Assembly: GCA_041748175.1 (NCBI GenBank)
Contig: JBGTDU010000077.1
Coordinates: 1-64,000 of the forward strand
DNA from: JAHEJB01 sp041748175
Lineage (GTDB): Bacteria; Bacteroidota; Rhodothermia; Rhodothermales; Rubricoccaceae
Length of the DNA stretch: 64,000 nt
Direction of reading: 5' to 3'
A program made the position numbers and the translations under genes. The notes under the pieces are model-generated. The model saw nothing but the letters and a program-made list of their open reading frames with translations, was not told the DNA's origin and did no database searches. Below are positions 33,364 to 43,600 of this stretch, piece by piece (the first letter of the stretch is position 1; each line of letters opens with the position of its first letter).

Positions 33364-34182
33364 GTGTACCGCGTCCAACTCGACCAGTTTGAAGGGCCTT
33401 TGGACCTGTTGCTCTTCTTCATCCGCCGCGATGAACTGGACATCTACGACATTCCCGTAGCGCTGATCACGGACGAGTTTCTGGGATATGTCCGCCTGCT
33501 GGAGCAGGTCGACCTCGATGGCGCGGCCGAGTTCATCTACATGGCCGCCGACCTGATTTCTATCAAGGCACGCATGCTGCTTCCGCGCCAGGAAGTGGAC
33601 GAGGATGGCGAACCCATCGACCCACGGGCAGAACTGGTGGAGCGGTTGTTGGAGTACGTCCGCTACAAAGAGGCGGCGAATCACCTCGAGCGATGCTGGA
33701 ATGATCGCCACGAACTAATTCCCCGCGGGGCGGCGTCGTCCGAGCATGACCGATTGGCCGCTTCGGTTGAAGTGACGTACAAAGTATCCGTCTTCGATCT
33801 GATATCGGCACTTCAGCGGATTCTGGACCGCGCACCGGACGAGGCACCGCAACACTCGCTTCCGCCCTACGAGTACACCATAGACGAACAGCGGACGTTT
33901 GTCATGACTCAACTAGCTGGAGGAATCTCCTCGTTTGCGAAACTCGTCGAGAGCCGTTCGAAGCCATTCGTAATCGTGACCTTTCTGGCGGTTCTGGAAA
34001 TGCTCCAGCGACAGATGATCGTGCTCGTCACAGGCATCTCCATTGAAGACTTTGCGATCAAGTTTGCCGAGCCGATCCTCGAAGGCGGCATTCCTCGATT
34101 CGAACAGCAGCCCGACAAACTGCGGACCATGGAGCTTGAGACCGTCAAAGCGCCCACGAACGGCGTGGAGGTAGATGGATGA
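33364..34182 (+). CDS. scpA: Segregation and condensation protein A
   Basis: 272 residues from the GTG at 33364 (VYRVQLDQFEGPLDLLLFFI), exactly the family start; the frame is open upstream into the epimerase gene but without conservation. It shows LDQFEGPLDLLL, DIPVALITDEFLGYV, EFIYMAADLISIKARMLLP and the C-terminal winged-helix segment. ScpA bridges the SMC heads and recruits ScpB in chromosome segregation. Its stop overlaps scpB by 4 bases. Confidence 0.92.
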   Translation: MYRVQLDQFEGPLDLLLFFIRRDELDIYDIPVALITDEFLGYVRLLEQVDLDGAAEFIYMAADLISIKARMLLPRQEVDEDGEPIDPRAELVERLLEYVRYKEAANHLERCWNDRHELIPRGAASSEHDRLAASVEVTYKVSVFDLISALQRILDRAPDEAPQHSLPPYEYTIDEQRTFVMTQLAGGISSFAKLVESRSKPFVIVTFLAVLEMLQRQMIVLVTGISIEDFAIKFAEPILEGGIPRFEQQPDKLRTMELETVKAPTNGVEVDG

Positions 34183-34943
34183 GCGAGAACGACCGTCACT
34201 TGCTGGACATGGCCGTCGAGGCCATCGTCTTCGCCGCCGACGAGCCGGTTTCGGCGAAAGCGCTCGCAACCACATTTGTAGAGGTGACAGGCACTGATGT
34301 GGCCAACGGCGGGGTTGAAGAGGCTGTCGCGCGCCTCAACGCAGCCTACGACGTCGAGGGCCACGCCATTCGTATTCATCATTGGGGCAAGGGATATCGA
34401 ATGGCCACGGTCGAAGAAGCGGCCGGATTCGTCAAGACGTTTTTGTTGAAGGAGGAGGAGAAGCGCATGTCGCGGGCGCTTCTGGAAACGCTGTCGGTTA
34501 TCGCCTACAAGCAACCCGCATCCAAGCCCGAAATCGACTTCGTACGGGGCGTGCAGTCCGATTACGCGATTCGCCAACTACTGGAGCGCAATTTCATCAC
34601 CGTCGTTGGCAGGTCGGATTCAGTCGGACGACCGCTCCTCTACGGAACGACCGAACACTTCCTTGACCAGTTCGGATTGGGGACGCTGGAGGAACTACCA
34701 AGACCCCGCGAGATCGACGAGATCCTCGAGGACCCGGCCTTCAGCAGCGAACGTGCCGTGCTGACTTCAGAAATGGCAATGATGGCCGCCGAGGCGCAGA
34801 GTTCTGACGTCGGTGGAGATCGCGAAGTGGCGGCCGAAATTGACGAGGTGTCATTTGTAGGCGCCGGGGAAATGATGGAATATGCTGAAAAGCTGGACGG
34901 CGAAGCAGCCGCGAATACTCGGGAGGAAGTGACTCATGACTGA
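34179..34943 (+). CDS. scpB: Segregation and condensation protein B
   Basis: 254 residues; the first 180 carry the two winged-helix domains (LDMAVEAIVFAADEPVSAKA, ALLETLSVIAYKQPASKPEI with FVRGVQSDYAIRQLLERNFI, GRPLLYGTTEHFLDQFGLG). The acidic tail of about 70 residues is longer than usual and probably disordered. It binds ScpA in the SMC complex. It overlaps scpA by 4 and the pseudouridine synthase gene by 8 bases, so the three genes are translated together. Confidence 0.93.
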   Translation: MSENDRHLLDMAVEAIVFAADEPVSAKALATTFVEVTGTDVANGGVEEAVARLNAAYDVEGHAIRIHHWGKGYRMATVEEAAGFVKTFLLKEEEKRMSRALLETLSVIAYKQPASKPEIDFVRGVQSDYAIRQLLERNFITVVGRSDSVGRPLLYGTTEHFLDQFGLGTLEELPRPREIDEILEDPAFSSERAVLTSEMAMMAAEAQSSDVGGDREVAAEIDEVSFVGAGEMMEYAEKLDGEAAANTREEVTHD

Positions 34944-35787
34944 CCGCCCGAAGCCCAAAGACAAGTCCACCCGCAGAAGGAAGATGACGGAGCGGCGGCA
35001 TGGTCGCCCAAAGACAGAGGCTCCTGCGGTGCCCGCCGAGACTGGCCCGATCCGTCTAAACCGCTTTATAGCAAAGGCAGGGATCGCATCGCGCCGCGAA
35101 GCCGACACCATCATCGCAAACGGTCGCATTAGCGTAAACGGAACAGTTGTGACGGAGCTTGGGACCAAAGTTGAACCAGATGACGATGTCACGATCGACG
35201 GCCGCCAGGTGCAACCGAAAGGCCCGCTCTACATCCTCATGAACAAGCCGAAGGACACCATCACGACCAAAGACGACGAAAAAGGGCGAACGACGGTGAT
35301 GGATATCGTGACCATGCCGGATGAGGAAAAGGCCAGCCTGTTTCCGGTCGGGCGGTTGGATCGAGACACGACGGGTATCCTCCTGCTTACCAACGACGGC
35401 GACCTCGCCTACCGCTTAATGCATCCCAGCTGCGAGGTCGAAAAGCTGTACCACGTAAAAACTCTCGAAGCCGTCAAGCCCGATCAGATCGACAGACTGC
35501 GCGAAGGGGTTGAGCTTGAGGACGGTATGGCCAAAGCCGACCAAATCAGCTACGTCGGCGACAACACTCGACACGTTGCGTTACAAATCCATGAAGGGCG
35601 CAACCGGCAGGTTCGGCGAATGTTTGAAGCCATCGGTCACACCGTGAAAGCCCTTGAGCGAACACGCTACGCCGGCCTGAACCTCAGCGACTTGCGACGG
35701 GGAAAATGGCGGAAGTTGAACCCGCGCGAGATCAACGCGCTCCGACGAAGAGTCAAACTGAAACCCATCTTGTTTCATAAATCGTAA
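34936..35787 (+). CDS. rluB: Ribosomal large-subunit pseudouridine synthase B-type
   Basis: 283 residues: a basic disordered start, an S4 RNA-binding domain (IRLNRFIAKAGIASRREADT), then the RsuA/RluB catalytic domain with VGRLDRDTTGILLLTNDGDL (catalytic Asp in GRLD) and IHEGRNRQVRRMFEAIGH. It converts a uridine in 23S rRNA (in E. coli position 2605) to pseudouridine. scpA-scpB-rluB is a very common gene order in bacteria, which supports the call. Confidence 0.92.
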   Translation: MTDRPKPKDKSTRRRKMTERRHGRPKTEAPAVPAETGPIRLNRFIAKAGIASRREADTIIANGRISVNGTVVTELGTKVEPDDDVTIDGRQVQPKGPLYILMNKPKDTITTKDDEKGRTTVMDIVTMPDEEKASLFPVGRLDRDTTGILLLTNDGDLAYRLMHPSCEVEKLYHVKTLEAVKPDQIDRLREGVELEDGMAKADQISYVGDNTRHVALQIHEGRNRQVRRMFEAIGHTVKALERTRYAGLNLSDLRRGKWRKLNPREINALRRRVKLKPILFHKS

Positions 35788-35789
35788 CG

Positions 35790-35840
35790 GGTATAGCGTA
35801 AGTGGATACCCTCCTTACGTGATACGCACTACGCAATACG
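35790..35840. repeat. Degenerate inverted repeat of the GCAATACG family
   Basis: GGGTATAGCGTAAGTGG at the left and CACTACGCAATACG at the right are imperfect inverted copies (one indel, one mismatch over about 14 bp), between rluB and guaB. Same word family as 32288-32338. Confidence 0.45.
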
Positions 35841-35844
35841 ATCC

Positions 35845-37305
35845 ATGAAAATCGCCCTCGAAGGCCTCACGTACGACGATGTCCTGCTTCTGCCAGCGCG
35901 GTCGGCGGTCATGCCGCGCGAAGCGGACACGAGCTCACGGCTAACCCGAGGCATTGGCCTCAATATGCCACTGGTCTCGGCGGCGATGGACACGGTGACC
36001 GAGTCGAGCATGGCTATCGCGATGGCGCGGCAGGGCGGCGTCGGCGTTCTCCACAAGAACATGAGCATCGAACGCCAGGCTGGTGAAGTAACGCTTGTCA
36101 AGCGCTCAGAAAGCGGGATGATCCTCGACCCGATCACGCTTTTGCCTGAAAGGACGGTCGCCGATGCGCGCGCTCACATGGCGAAGTACAGCATCGGCGG
36201 CATCCCGGTTGTCAATGCTGAAAACAGGCTCGTCGGCATCGTAACGAACCGCGATTTGCGCTTTGAGATCGACAGCGAAGCGCGCCTGGATTCGATTATG
36301 ACGAAGGCACCACTCGTGACCGCGCCAGTCGGGACGACGCTGGAAGAGGCCGAGCAGATCCTGCAGAAGCACCGCATCGAGAAGCTGCCAATTGTGGACG
36401 AAGGTGGGTTTATGCGCGGCCTGATCACATTCAAGGACATCCAGAAAAAACGGAAGCATCCGAATGCGTCAAAGGACGACTATGGCCGACTTCGCGTTGG
36501 CGCGGCCGTCGGAATCGCGGGCGATACGAACGATCGCGTTTCAGCCCTCGTGGCCGCGGGCGTAGACTTTGTCGTTGTGGACACGGCGCACGGCCACCAT
36601 GAAAACGTCCTGCGGATGGTGGAGACCGTCAAGCGTGAGTTTGGCGATGTGCAGGTCGTCGGCGGAAACGTGGCGACGGCAACCGGCACAGAGGACCTCA
36701 TCCTGGCAGGTGCCGATGCCGTAAAGGTGGGCATCGGTCCAGGCTCGATTTGCACCACCCGAGTTGTCGCCGGAATTGGCGTACCCCAGCTCACGGCGAT
36801 CCTCGAGTGCGCCGCGGCCGCTCGCAAGTACGACGTACCCATCATCGCCGACGGAGGGATCAAGCAGACCGGCGACATCCCGAAAGCTCTTGCTGCGGGA
36901 GCGAACACAGTAATGATTGGTGGTCTGTTTGCCGGCGTGGAAGAGAGCCCCGGCGAAACCGTTCTGTTTGAGGGCCGAAAGTTCAAACACTACCGCGGCA
37001 TGGGTTCGCTCGGTGCGATGGCGCAGGGGTCGAAGGACCGCTACTTCCAGGATGCCGAAGACGACCTGAAGAAACTGGTGCCCGAGGGCATCGAAGGCCG
37101 CGTGGCCTACAACGGCACGCTGGCCGAAGTCATGTATCAGATGGTCGGTGGGCTCCAGGCCGCGATGGGCTACTGCGGTTGCGCGACCATTGCCGAGCTG
37201 CAGGAGCACGCGCAGTTCGTGCGTATTACGGCCTCTGGCCTGAGAGAGAGCCACCCGCACGACATTATCATCACCCAGGAAGCGCCGAACTACTCGACGC
37301 GGTGA
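35845..37305 (+). CDS. guaB: IMP dehydrogenase
   Basis: 486 residues. TIM-barrel start (LTYDDVLLLPARSAVMPREA), two CBS domains at about 90-205 inserted into the barrel, active-site loop VGIGPGSICTTRVVAGIGVP with Cys303, and the flap segment (YRGMGSLGAMAQGSKDRYFQ). It oxidises IMP to XMP with NAD, the first step to GMP. Its TGA stop shares one base with the next ATG (TGATG), so the peptidase is translationally coupled. Confidence 0.96.
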   Translation: MKIALEGLTYDDVLLLPARSAVMPREADTSSRLTRGIGLNMPLVSAAMDTVTESSMAIAMARQGGVGVLHKNMSIERQAGEVTLVKRSESGMILDPITLLPERTVADARAHMAKYSIGGIPVVNAENRLVGIVTNRDLRFEIDSEARLDSIMTKAPLVTAPVGTTLEEAEQILQKHRIEKLPIVDEGGFMRGLITFKDIQKKRKHPNASKDDYGRLRVGAAVGIAGDTNDRVSALVAAGVDFVVVDTAHGHHENVLRMVETVKREFGDVQVVGGNVATATGTEDLILAGADAVKVGIGPGSICTTRVVAGIGVPQLTAILECAAAARKYDVPIIADGGIKQTGDIPKALAAGANTVMIGGLFAGVEESPGETVLFEGRKFKHYRGMGSLGAMAQGSKDRYFQDAEDDLKKLVPEGIEGRVAYNGTLAEVMYQMVGGLQAAMGYCGCATIAELQEHAQFVRITASGLRESHPHDIIITQEAPNYSTR

Positions 37306-38387
37306 TGGCAGCCAATCGGACGGCATCTCGCCTCGCTACCGTCAGAAAGCGGCTCGCTGACCTCGCGTGCAACGCCGCGCTGATCACCTTCCTCCCCGAC
37401 ATCCGATGGGCCGTTGGTTTTACAGGGTCGAACGGCATCCTGATCGTCACAGGCAAAGAGGCGCATTTTGTAACGGATGGTCGATACACAACCCAGGCCG
37501 CGGAAGAGGTGACACGGGCAGAGATTCACATAACCGGCCATAAAATGTTCGAGTACATCGCGGAGAAGGGTTTGCTCAGCCAGGCCCGTACGTGTGTCGT
37601 TCAGAGCGATCACATGGTCGTTGAAAACCTCGAACAGATAACAGGTCTGTTCCCGGACGTTCAGTTTCTATCCATGAGCAAGTTTCTAGTGAAAGCGGTG
37701 GCGTCGAAGACGGAAGATGAAGTCGAGCGCATCCGCGCCTCGCAGGCAATCACCGACAGCGTCTTTGCCGATTTGTTGCCGCTCCTGAAGCCAGGCGTGT
37801 CAGAACTCGACCTTTCCGCCGAGATTGTTTACCAGCACCTCAAACGCGGATGCGAGTGGATGGCATTCGAGCCCATCGTTGCCTCGGGCGTGCGAGGAGC
37901 CTTACCGCACGCCGCGCCCACCCGCAAGACCATTGAATCCGGCGACATGGTGGTCATCGACATGGGCGGCGTGAAGGAGGGCTACGCTTCCGACATGACG
38001 CGAACCGTGGCCGTCGGCGAGCCCGGCGATGAGGCCCGCAAGGTCTATCAGGTTGTTCTCAACGCCCAGCAGGCCGCGATCGGCGTGGCGAAGGCGGGAA
38101 TGACGGGCCGCGAACTGGATCAGGTCGCCCGGAAGGTTATCGACGACGCCGGGTTCGGGGAGGCGTTCTCACATAGTCTTGGTCACGGCGTTGGCCTGCA
38201 AACCCATGAGTGGCCGTCAATTTCGTCGCGAACGGAGGACATTCTGCCAGTTGGTGCTGCGGTGACAATCGAGCCCGGCATCTATCTCCCCGGCAAGTTC
38301 GGCATCCGCATCGAGGATATCGTGGTTCTGAGCGAAGACGGCTGCGTGAACCTGACAAGCTCGCCCAAAGAACTGTTGGTGCTCTAG
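37305..38387 (+). CDS. Xaa-Pro aminopeptidase-type M24 metallopeptidase
   Basis: 360 residues. N-terminal creatinase-like domain (VGFTGSNGILIVTGKEAHFV with TDGRYTTQAAEEV), C-terminal pita-bread domain with the two-metal ligands: Asp in MVVIDMGGVKEGYASDMTRT, His in SHSLGHGVGLQTHEWPSIS, Glu in TIEPGIYLPGKFGIRIEDIV. It cleaves N-terminal residues before proline in peptides. The ATG at 37305-37307 overlaps the guaB stop by one base; a long upstream extension in the guaB gene is not used. The two genes are probably one operon by coupling only. Confidence 0.92.
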   Translation: MAANRTASRLATVRKRLADLACNAALITFLPDIRWAVGFTGSNGILIVTGKEAHFVTDGRYTTQAAEEVTRAEIHITGHKMFEYIAEKGLLSQARTCVVQSDHMVVENLEQITGLFPDVQFLSMSKFLVKAVASKTEDEVERIRASQAITDSVFADLLPLLKPGVSELDLSAEIVYQHLKRGCEWMAFEPIVASGVRGALPHAAPTRKTIESGDMVVIDMGGVKEGYASDMTRTVAVGEPGDEARKVYQVVLNAQQAAIGVAKAGMTGRELDQVARKVIDDAGFGEAFSHSLGHGVGLQTHEWPSISSRTEDILPVGAAVTIEPGIYLPGKFGIRIEDIVVLSEDGCVNLTSSPKELLVL

Positions 38388-38551
38388 CGTTCCGTCGGCC
38401 TTTGGCACATTCTGCTGCGGCCTTGTTTAGTCGGCCCATTTCTCCACTCCCTTTCGTTACATAGTTCCGGTGTGCGCCTCGGAAGAGCGATAAACTTGTC
38501 GCGATTACCCACTCGCCTCGTGACGAATTCCTAAGTCTGACAGACTCTACG

Positions 38552-39598
38552 ATGCGGATCACCTTCGTTCTCCCGGCCCCAATCCGCATCCCGATGGGCG
38601 GCGCAAAAGTCGTGTACACTCACGCGGCGGGGCTCGTCGCAAGAGGACACGAAGTTGTTGTCGCGTGCCCGAGCCAGCTTGGCGGAGGACTGAAAGGAAG
38701 GATGCTATCGTGGGCCATGCACCTTCGAGACCGTGCTCACAACGTCGATATCTCCCCCTACTATCGGGCCTCCGGCGTTGAAACTGTCATCGTGCCCACG
38801 ATCACCGATCGGTTCGTCCCCGACGCGGAAGTGGTCATCGCGACCGGCGTCCAAACCGCTCCGTGGGTCCGGGATCTAGGAAGCGGAAAGGGCACCAAAG
38901 CGTACTTTCTGCAGCACGTGGAGACGTTTATCGATCCGACGACAGTCGATACCTGGCACTATCCTCTCGAAAAGATCGCGATTGCCGAGTGGATCAAAGT
39001 GCGGGTCGAGGAAGAGGGCGCGAGTGTGGTCGGGGTCGTGCCGAATGCCGTCGATCCACGGGATTATTTCATCGCGAACCCGATTTCGGACCGTCCGGCG
39101 CGAATTATAGCGCTCTACCACCGCCATAAAATCAAGGGTCCGGATGTGCTGATCGCAGCCCTCATAAAACTGAAACTAGGCGTGCCGGAACTTGAGGCCG
39201 ATGTGTTCTGCGCCCGTCGACCCTCGCATCGGCTGCCTTCTTGGGTGATCGTTCACGTTCGTCCGAGCGTTGAGAAACTTCGGGATCTATACAATCAGGC
39301 GGCTGTCGTTTGGAGCACCAGCCGTAGCGAGGGCTGGGGATTGGTCACGATGGAAGGAGCCGCGTGCGGGTGCGCCGTTGTAGCGTCCGCGACGGAAGGT
39401 ATCAAAGAGTATCTGAGCGATCCCGAATCTGCGCGGCTCGTGCCAGTTGGAGATCCCGAAGCGCTTGCTGAAGCAACTCGGGCCGTTCTGGAGAACTCCG
39501 AAGAACGTACTCGTCTGGCGCATGCCGGCCATTCGGTGGTGGGGAAGTATACCTGGGCGGATAGCACCGCAGAACTTGAGCGCATTCTGAAAGGCTAG
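38552..39598 (+). CDS. GT4-family glycosyltransferase
   Basis: 348 residues, GT-B fold: MRITFVLPAPIRIPMGGAKV at the start, with VVYTHAAGLVARGHEVVV, and the C-terminal nucleotide-sugar site VVWSTSRSEGWGLVTMEGAACGCAVVASATEG (E-x7-E style). It transfers a sugar from an activated donor, probably in surface polysaccharide assembly. A GTCTG-A-CAGAC inverted repeat (38535-38545) precedes the ATG by 6 bases, an unusual place that could affect translation. Next to it, 8 bp on, is a second glycosyltransferase. Confidence 0.9.
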   Translation: MRITFVLPAPIRIPMGGAKVVYTHAAGLVARGHEVVVACPSQLGGGLKGRMLSWAMHLRDRAHNVDISPYYRASGVETVIVPTITDRFVPDAEVVIATGVQTAPWVRDLGSGKGTKAYFLQHVETFIDPTTVDTWHYPLEKIAIAEWIKVRVEEEGASVVGVVPNAVDPRDYFIANPISDRPARIIALYHRHKIKGPDVLIAALIKLKLGVPELEADVFCARRPSHRLPSWVIVHVRPSVEKLRDLYNQAAVVWSTSRSEGWGLVTMEGAACGCAVVASATEGIKEYLSDPESARLVPVGDPEALAEATRAVLENSEERTRLAHAGHSVVGKYTWADSTAELERILKG

Positions 39599-39606
39599 CT
39601 TAGGCG

Positions 39607-40560
39607 ATGCTGTCGGTCATCGTCCCCATCTACAACGGCGCGCACGTTTTGCGGCGGACGATTCCAGCGATGCTTGCCCAGAAGGAACCCACCGAGTGGG
39701 TTTTCGTCGACGATGGATCGAGCGATGGGACCCGAAGCGTACTTGAGACGCTTCTTGGACAAAGCAAAGCAGGCTCACCCGAGCAACCGACCCACATCCT
39801 TGCCCACAAGAATAACAGAGGGAGGGGCGCTGCCCGCAACACGGGACTGAAGGCCGCCAAAGGTGATATCGTTGTATTTCTGGACGCGGATGCCGCGCCA
39901 CAGCCCGGTTTTCTGACGGAACTGCGACGGGCATTGGAAAGGGACGGGGCCGTCGCCGCTGTTGGCAGACTGGAAATGGTCGCCGACGGTGTCGCGAACG
40001 CATTCACGCGGTACACGATGTCGCCACGCCGTGGGCCATCCAAACACCACGCGCTGCGCGCTGCGCCCTGGAAGTATTTCCTCACCACCGCATCATGCGT
40101 CCGGGCGGATACAATCAGGCAGATCGGTGGGTTCAGCGAAACGATTACCTACGGCGAGGATCTCGAGCTCGCCGTACGCATGGCTCAGATCAACCCCAGT
40201 GGATTGCGTTATGCCCCGGACGCGATGGCCTGGTTATACGATATCGGCGATCTTGAAACGGCGATGGCGAAGATGCATGAGTTTGGGCGAAACAATCTTC
40301 CAAAGATGATTGAGGCGTACCCCGAATTGGCCCAGTGGACGGGCGTCGACTTGGTAGATTCGGCCAATCGTCCCTCGTTGCGAAGTTTGGCGGCACACGC
40401 CATCTTGCGTCCGGGCATCGCCAAAACCGTTCAGAGCATCTTGCCGTACCTTCCGGGCCGAGCCTCGAATCCGGCTGTACGCTTCCTCCTCGGCTACACG
40501 CTCGCGACCAGTTATCAAGAGGGCTTGAATGCCCTGCGAACCGATCAAAAGCCTATTTGA
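39607..40560 (+). CDS. GT2-family glycosyltransferase
   Basis: 317 residues, GT-A fold: MLSVIVPIYNGAHVLRRTIP opening, EWVFVDDGSSDGTRSVL, HKNNRGRGAARNTGLKAAKG and the metal-binding DxD in IVVFLDADAAPQPGFL. The ED motif lies in ITYGEDLELAVRMA. No long membrane region, so it probably acts at the inner face of the membrane on a lipid-linked acceptor. It lies 8 bp after the GT4 gene; both may build the same glycan. Its stop lies about 46 bp before the start of the large protease gene. Confidence 0.92.
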   Translation: MLSVIVPIYNGAHVLRRTIPAMLAQKEPTEWVFVDDGSSDGTRSVLETLLGQSKAGSPEQPTHILAHKNNRGRGAARNTGLKAAKGDIVVFLDADAAPQPGFLTELRRALERDGAVAAVGRLEMVADGVANAFTRYTMSPRRGPSKHHALRAAPWKYFLTTASCVRADTIRQIGGFSETITYGEDLELAVRMAQINPSGLRYAPDAMAWLYDIGDLETAMAKMHEFGRNNLPKMIEAYPELAQWTGVDLVDSANRPSLRSLAAHAILRPGIAKTVQSILPYLPGRASNPAVRFLLGYTLATSYQEGLNALRTDQKPI

Positions 40561-40606
40561 ATCGATACGTCACCGCCGATTTCTCTGCATTATCGACGTA
40601 TTCGCA

Positions 40607-43600
40607 ATGGCCTGGATTCCCCTCCGTACGCTCGGTGTCGTTCTCTGCGCTTTGATCGCGCTTCCGGTCGCCGCCCAAACCGAGATCATTGTCCGACTGG
40701 AAGATGGCTATTCCGGCCCGCTCAAAACCGCCCTTCTCGAATCGCGTGCGGTTCCGGGCGTTTCGGCGGCGTTGTTTCAGGATGTTGAAAACGTTCGACT
40801 GGCCTTCGCTGAAAGGCAACAACCGGGCTCTTGGACCGACGGCGTTTTTGTCCTATTGCTGGATGAGGCACCAGCCGCATTGCGCCAGCGCGCTATTTGG
40901 GCGTCCACGCCGGGCGTTCGCTACGCGCAACTGAACGGCTCCTACACCCTGGATATCGTGGATGAACTCGATGACGAACCGCTCGGCGACAGCCTCGGCC
41001 ATCTCCGCGTCATCCGAGCCGTCGAAGCGTGGGAGCAAACGAAAGGGTCCCCCTCCGTTCTCATTGGCCTTGTCGATACGGGCCTCTACATGGAGCACCC
41101 CGATTTCCTCGGCCAGGTGTGGAGCAATCCAGGCGAGATCCCGAATAACGGCGCGGACGACGATGGAAACGGATTTGTCGACGACGTGACGGGGTACGAC
41201 TTCGTCGATCGCAACGTGGGCGTCAGCGAAGGCGACTATTTCGTGCGCGACAATGATCCCTCCGAGGATGGCAACCAGGACCACGGGACGCTTACGGCCG
41301 GCGTAATGTCTGCGGCGTTGGGCAATGGCGTTGGGGTTGCGGGTGTGGCTCCTGGCGCTCGCATCGTCCCCATCCGCGCCTTCGGACGCGACGGCGTCGC
41401 GGAGGACGACGATCTGGCCGCCGCAATCGTCTACGCAGCGGATCTTGGTGTCGATGTCATCAACCTCTCGTTTGGGCGCACGGAAGACAGTCCGCTTCTG
41501 CACGAGGCGATTCAGTACGCCTACAATCAGGGAACCGTAGTTGTCGCTTCGGGCGGGAACGCCGGCGGCGATGGCGCGCACTATCCCTCCGACTATCCGG
41601 AGGCAATCGGCGTGGCGTGGTTCACGCAGGACGGATCGGATATCGAGGGGTTCGGAGGTCAGTTCGGGCCGGGGATTGACCTGGGGGCTCCGGGCACTGG
41701 GATTTTTACCACCCTCGCGCCGAAGGAAGGCGATCCGCGGCCCGTTGAGGAGCAGATCTTCGGTCGCAGAAGCGGGTCATCTCTTTCAGCCCCACAGGTA
41801 ACGGGCGCGGTCGCACTTCTTCGATCTGTCGACCCGACGCTTAGCCCCGAATCGATCCGCGGCATTCTGACCTCCACGGCTCGCGATGTTGGGGAGCCGG
41901 GATGGGATCATCACACGGCCGCTGGACTGCTTGACATTTCCAATGCGCTCGGCCTCCCCTATCCCACCAATGTCTCGCTGTCCAACCCCGGCCAGGACAG
42001 TGGTGCAGGTAGCGAGGCTGTGCCCGTTGTTGGTTCCGCCATCGCGCCGCTGTTTTCGTCGTGGAGTATTGAATACGCAACCTTCGACCCCGCCAACAAC
42101 GACACGCCCATCGGCTCCTGGACATCCATTGCCGGACCCTTTCTCACGCAGGTCCGCGACGATACGCTTGGGTTCTGGCAGACCGAATCGCTCGACGAAG
42201 GGCTCTATATGGTTCGGCTTGTGGCCAACCTTACAAACGGCCAGACGCTTGAAGATCACCGCCGCGTGACCATCGACCGGTCGCCGCCTTCTCTTGAAGT
42301 GACGTACGCTGGCCCGGCTTACTTCGATGGCAAACAGGGCGTGCTCCTCGCTATCGAGACGGACGATTTCACGGCCGCCCATCTGGAAATTGCCCGCAAC
42401 GGTGGCCAGATGGCGTTTATAGCCGGGGCGAATATCGAGCGACTCCATGGTTTGTTCTGGCCCAATGACAATAATGAAACGGGAACCGTTACCGCTACCG
42501 TCACCGTCGAGAACGCATCGGGTCTGACGGCCACGACCGAGGCAACCGTGGTGCTCGACGCTCTCCATATCAACAGTGCGCTGTTTTCTGAGACCGTGCT
42601 CGACATCCCTTCGGGGTACTTCATGGAGAAGACCACAGACTTCGATTTTGACGGGCTTCGTGAGATCGTTCAGAACCGATTGGTCGATGGTGAGCCGACC
42701 GATAGTGTCTTCGTCTACGAGTGGGCGGGGGAGAACGGCTTTATCCGCGATCGCCAACTCCAGGCTCCCCTGATTCCGCGGGACGAAGGCGATACGGACA
42801 ACGACGGACGCCGTGAACTACTCTTTCAGTTTGGCCCAAACACCCTTCTGCTTGAAGCGGGCGCACGTGCGACGAGCTGCCCCGATCTTCCAAGCACCGA
42901 AGCGTGTTATCCGGCAGGCGTCGTTTTTCAGGATTCCACGCCGTCCGGATCAACCAGACGGCCGCTCTGGGGCGTAAAGCTCATTGATTTTGATGGCGAC
43001 GGGAACGGCGAAATTATCGGCCATGATCTGAGATTGCGGAACGAGGACGGTGATGTACCCGCTATTCAGTGGCGGATCTTCGAGCGCGACGGCGAGACGT
43101 TCTCGCAGATCGCTGAGCTGGAGAACCCGACAGGCAATTCCGACGATGAAGAGCCGGAAAACATCTTCAACGACCCGCAAGGGCAATTCGGCGACTTCGA
43201 CGGAGACGGCAAAAACGAGTGGCTCAGCGGCGACTATGACGGGGACTACATCCTTTACGAACACACGAGCGGTCACAATTTCACGCCCGTCTGGACGTAC
43301 GAAACAGATCGCTACAGTGCCGGTGCCCGCCTCGTGCAAGGCGACTTTGATGGCGATGGCACCAACGAGTTCTGGGGAATGACGACGCCAAAAACAGCCG
43401 GTGGAATCGATGGTGCGGCCTACGGCCTGGCACAAGGTTTTAACAACACGGGAAACAACCAGTTTGCTCTCCAACGGGAAATCGCGTTCCAAAGCCTCAT
43501 TACTCGAGACGGCACAATGGCCGCGGCGGATTTCGACCTGGATGGAACAGATGAACTCATTGTCGTCCACTCACCCGATCTATGGATTCTAAGTGCCGAA

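Noticed and set aside
36541..37326. 261-codon frame antisense to guaB
   Set aside because: It is opposite the barrel of a highly conserved enzyme and has no recognisable fold.
41786..42757. 323-codon frame antisense to the subtilisin gene
   Set aside because: Same reasoning: the sense frame carries the catalytic Ser region and domains; the antisense frame shows nothing.
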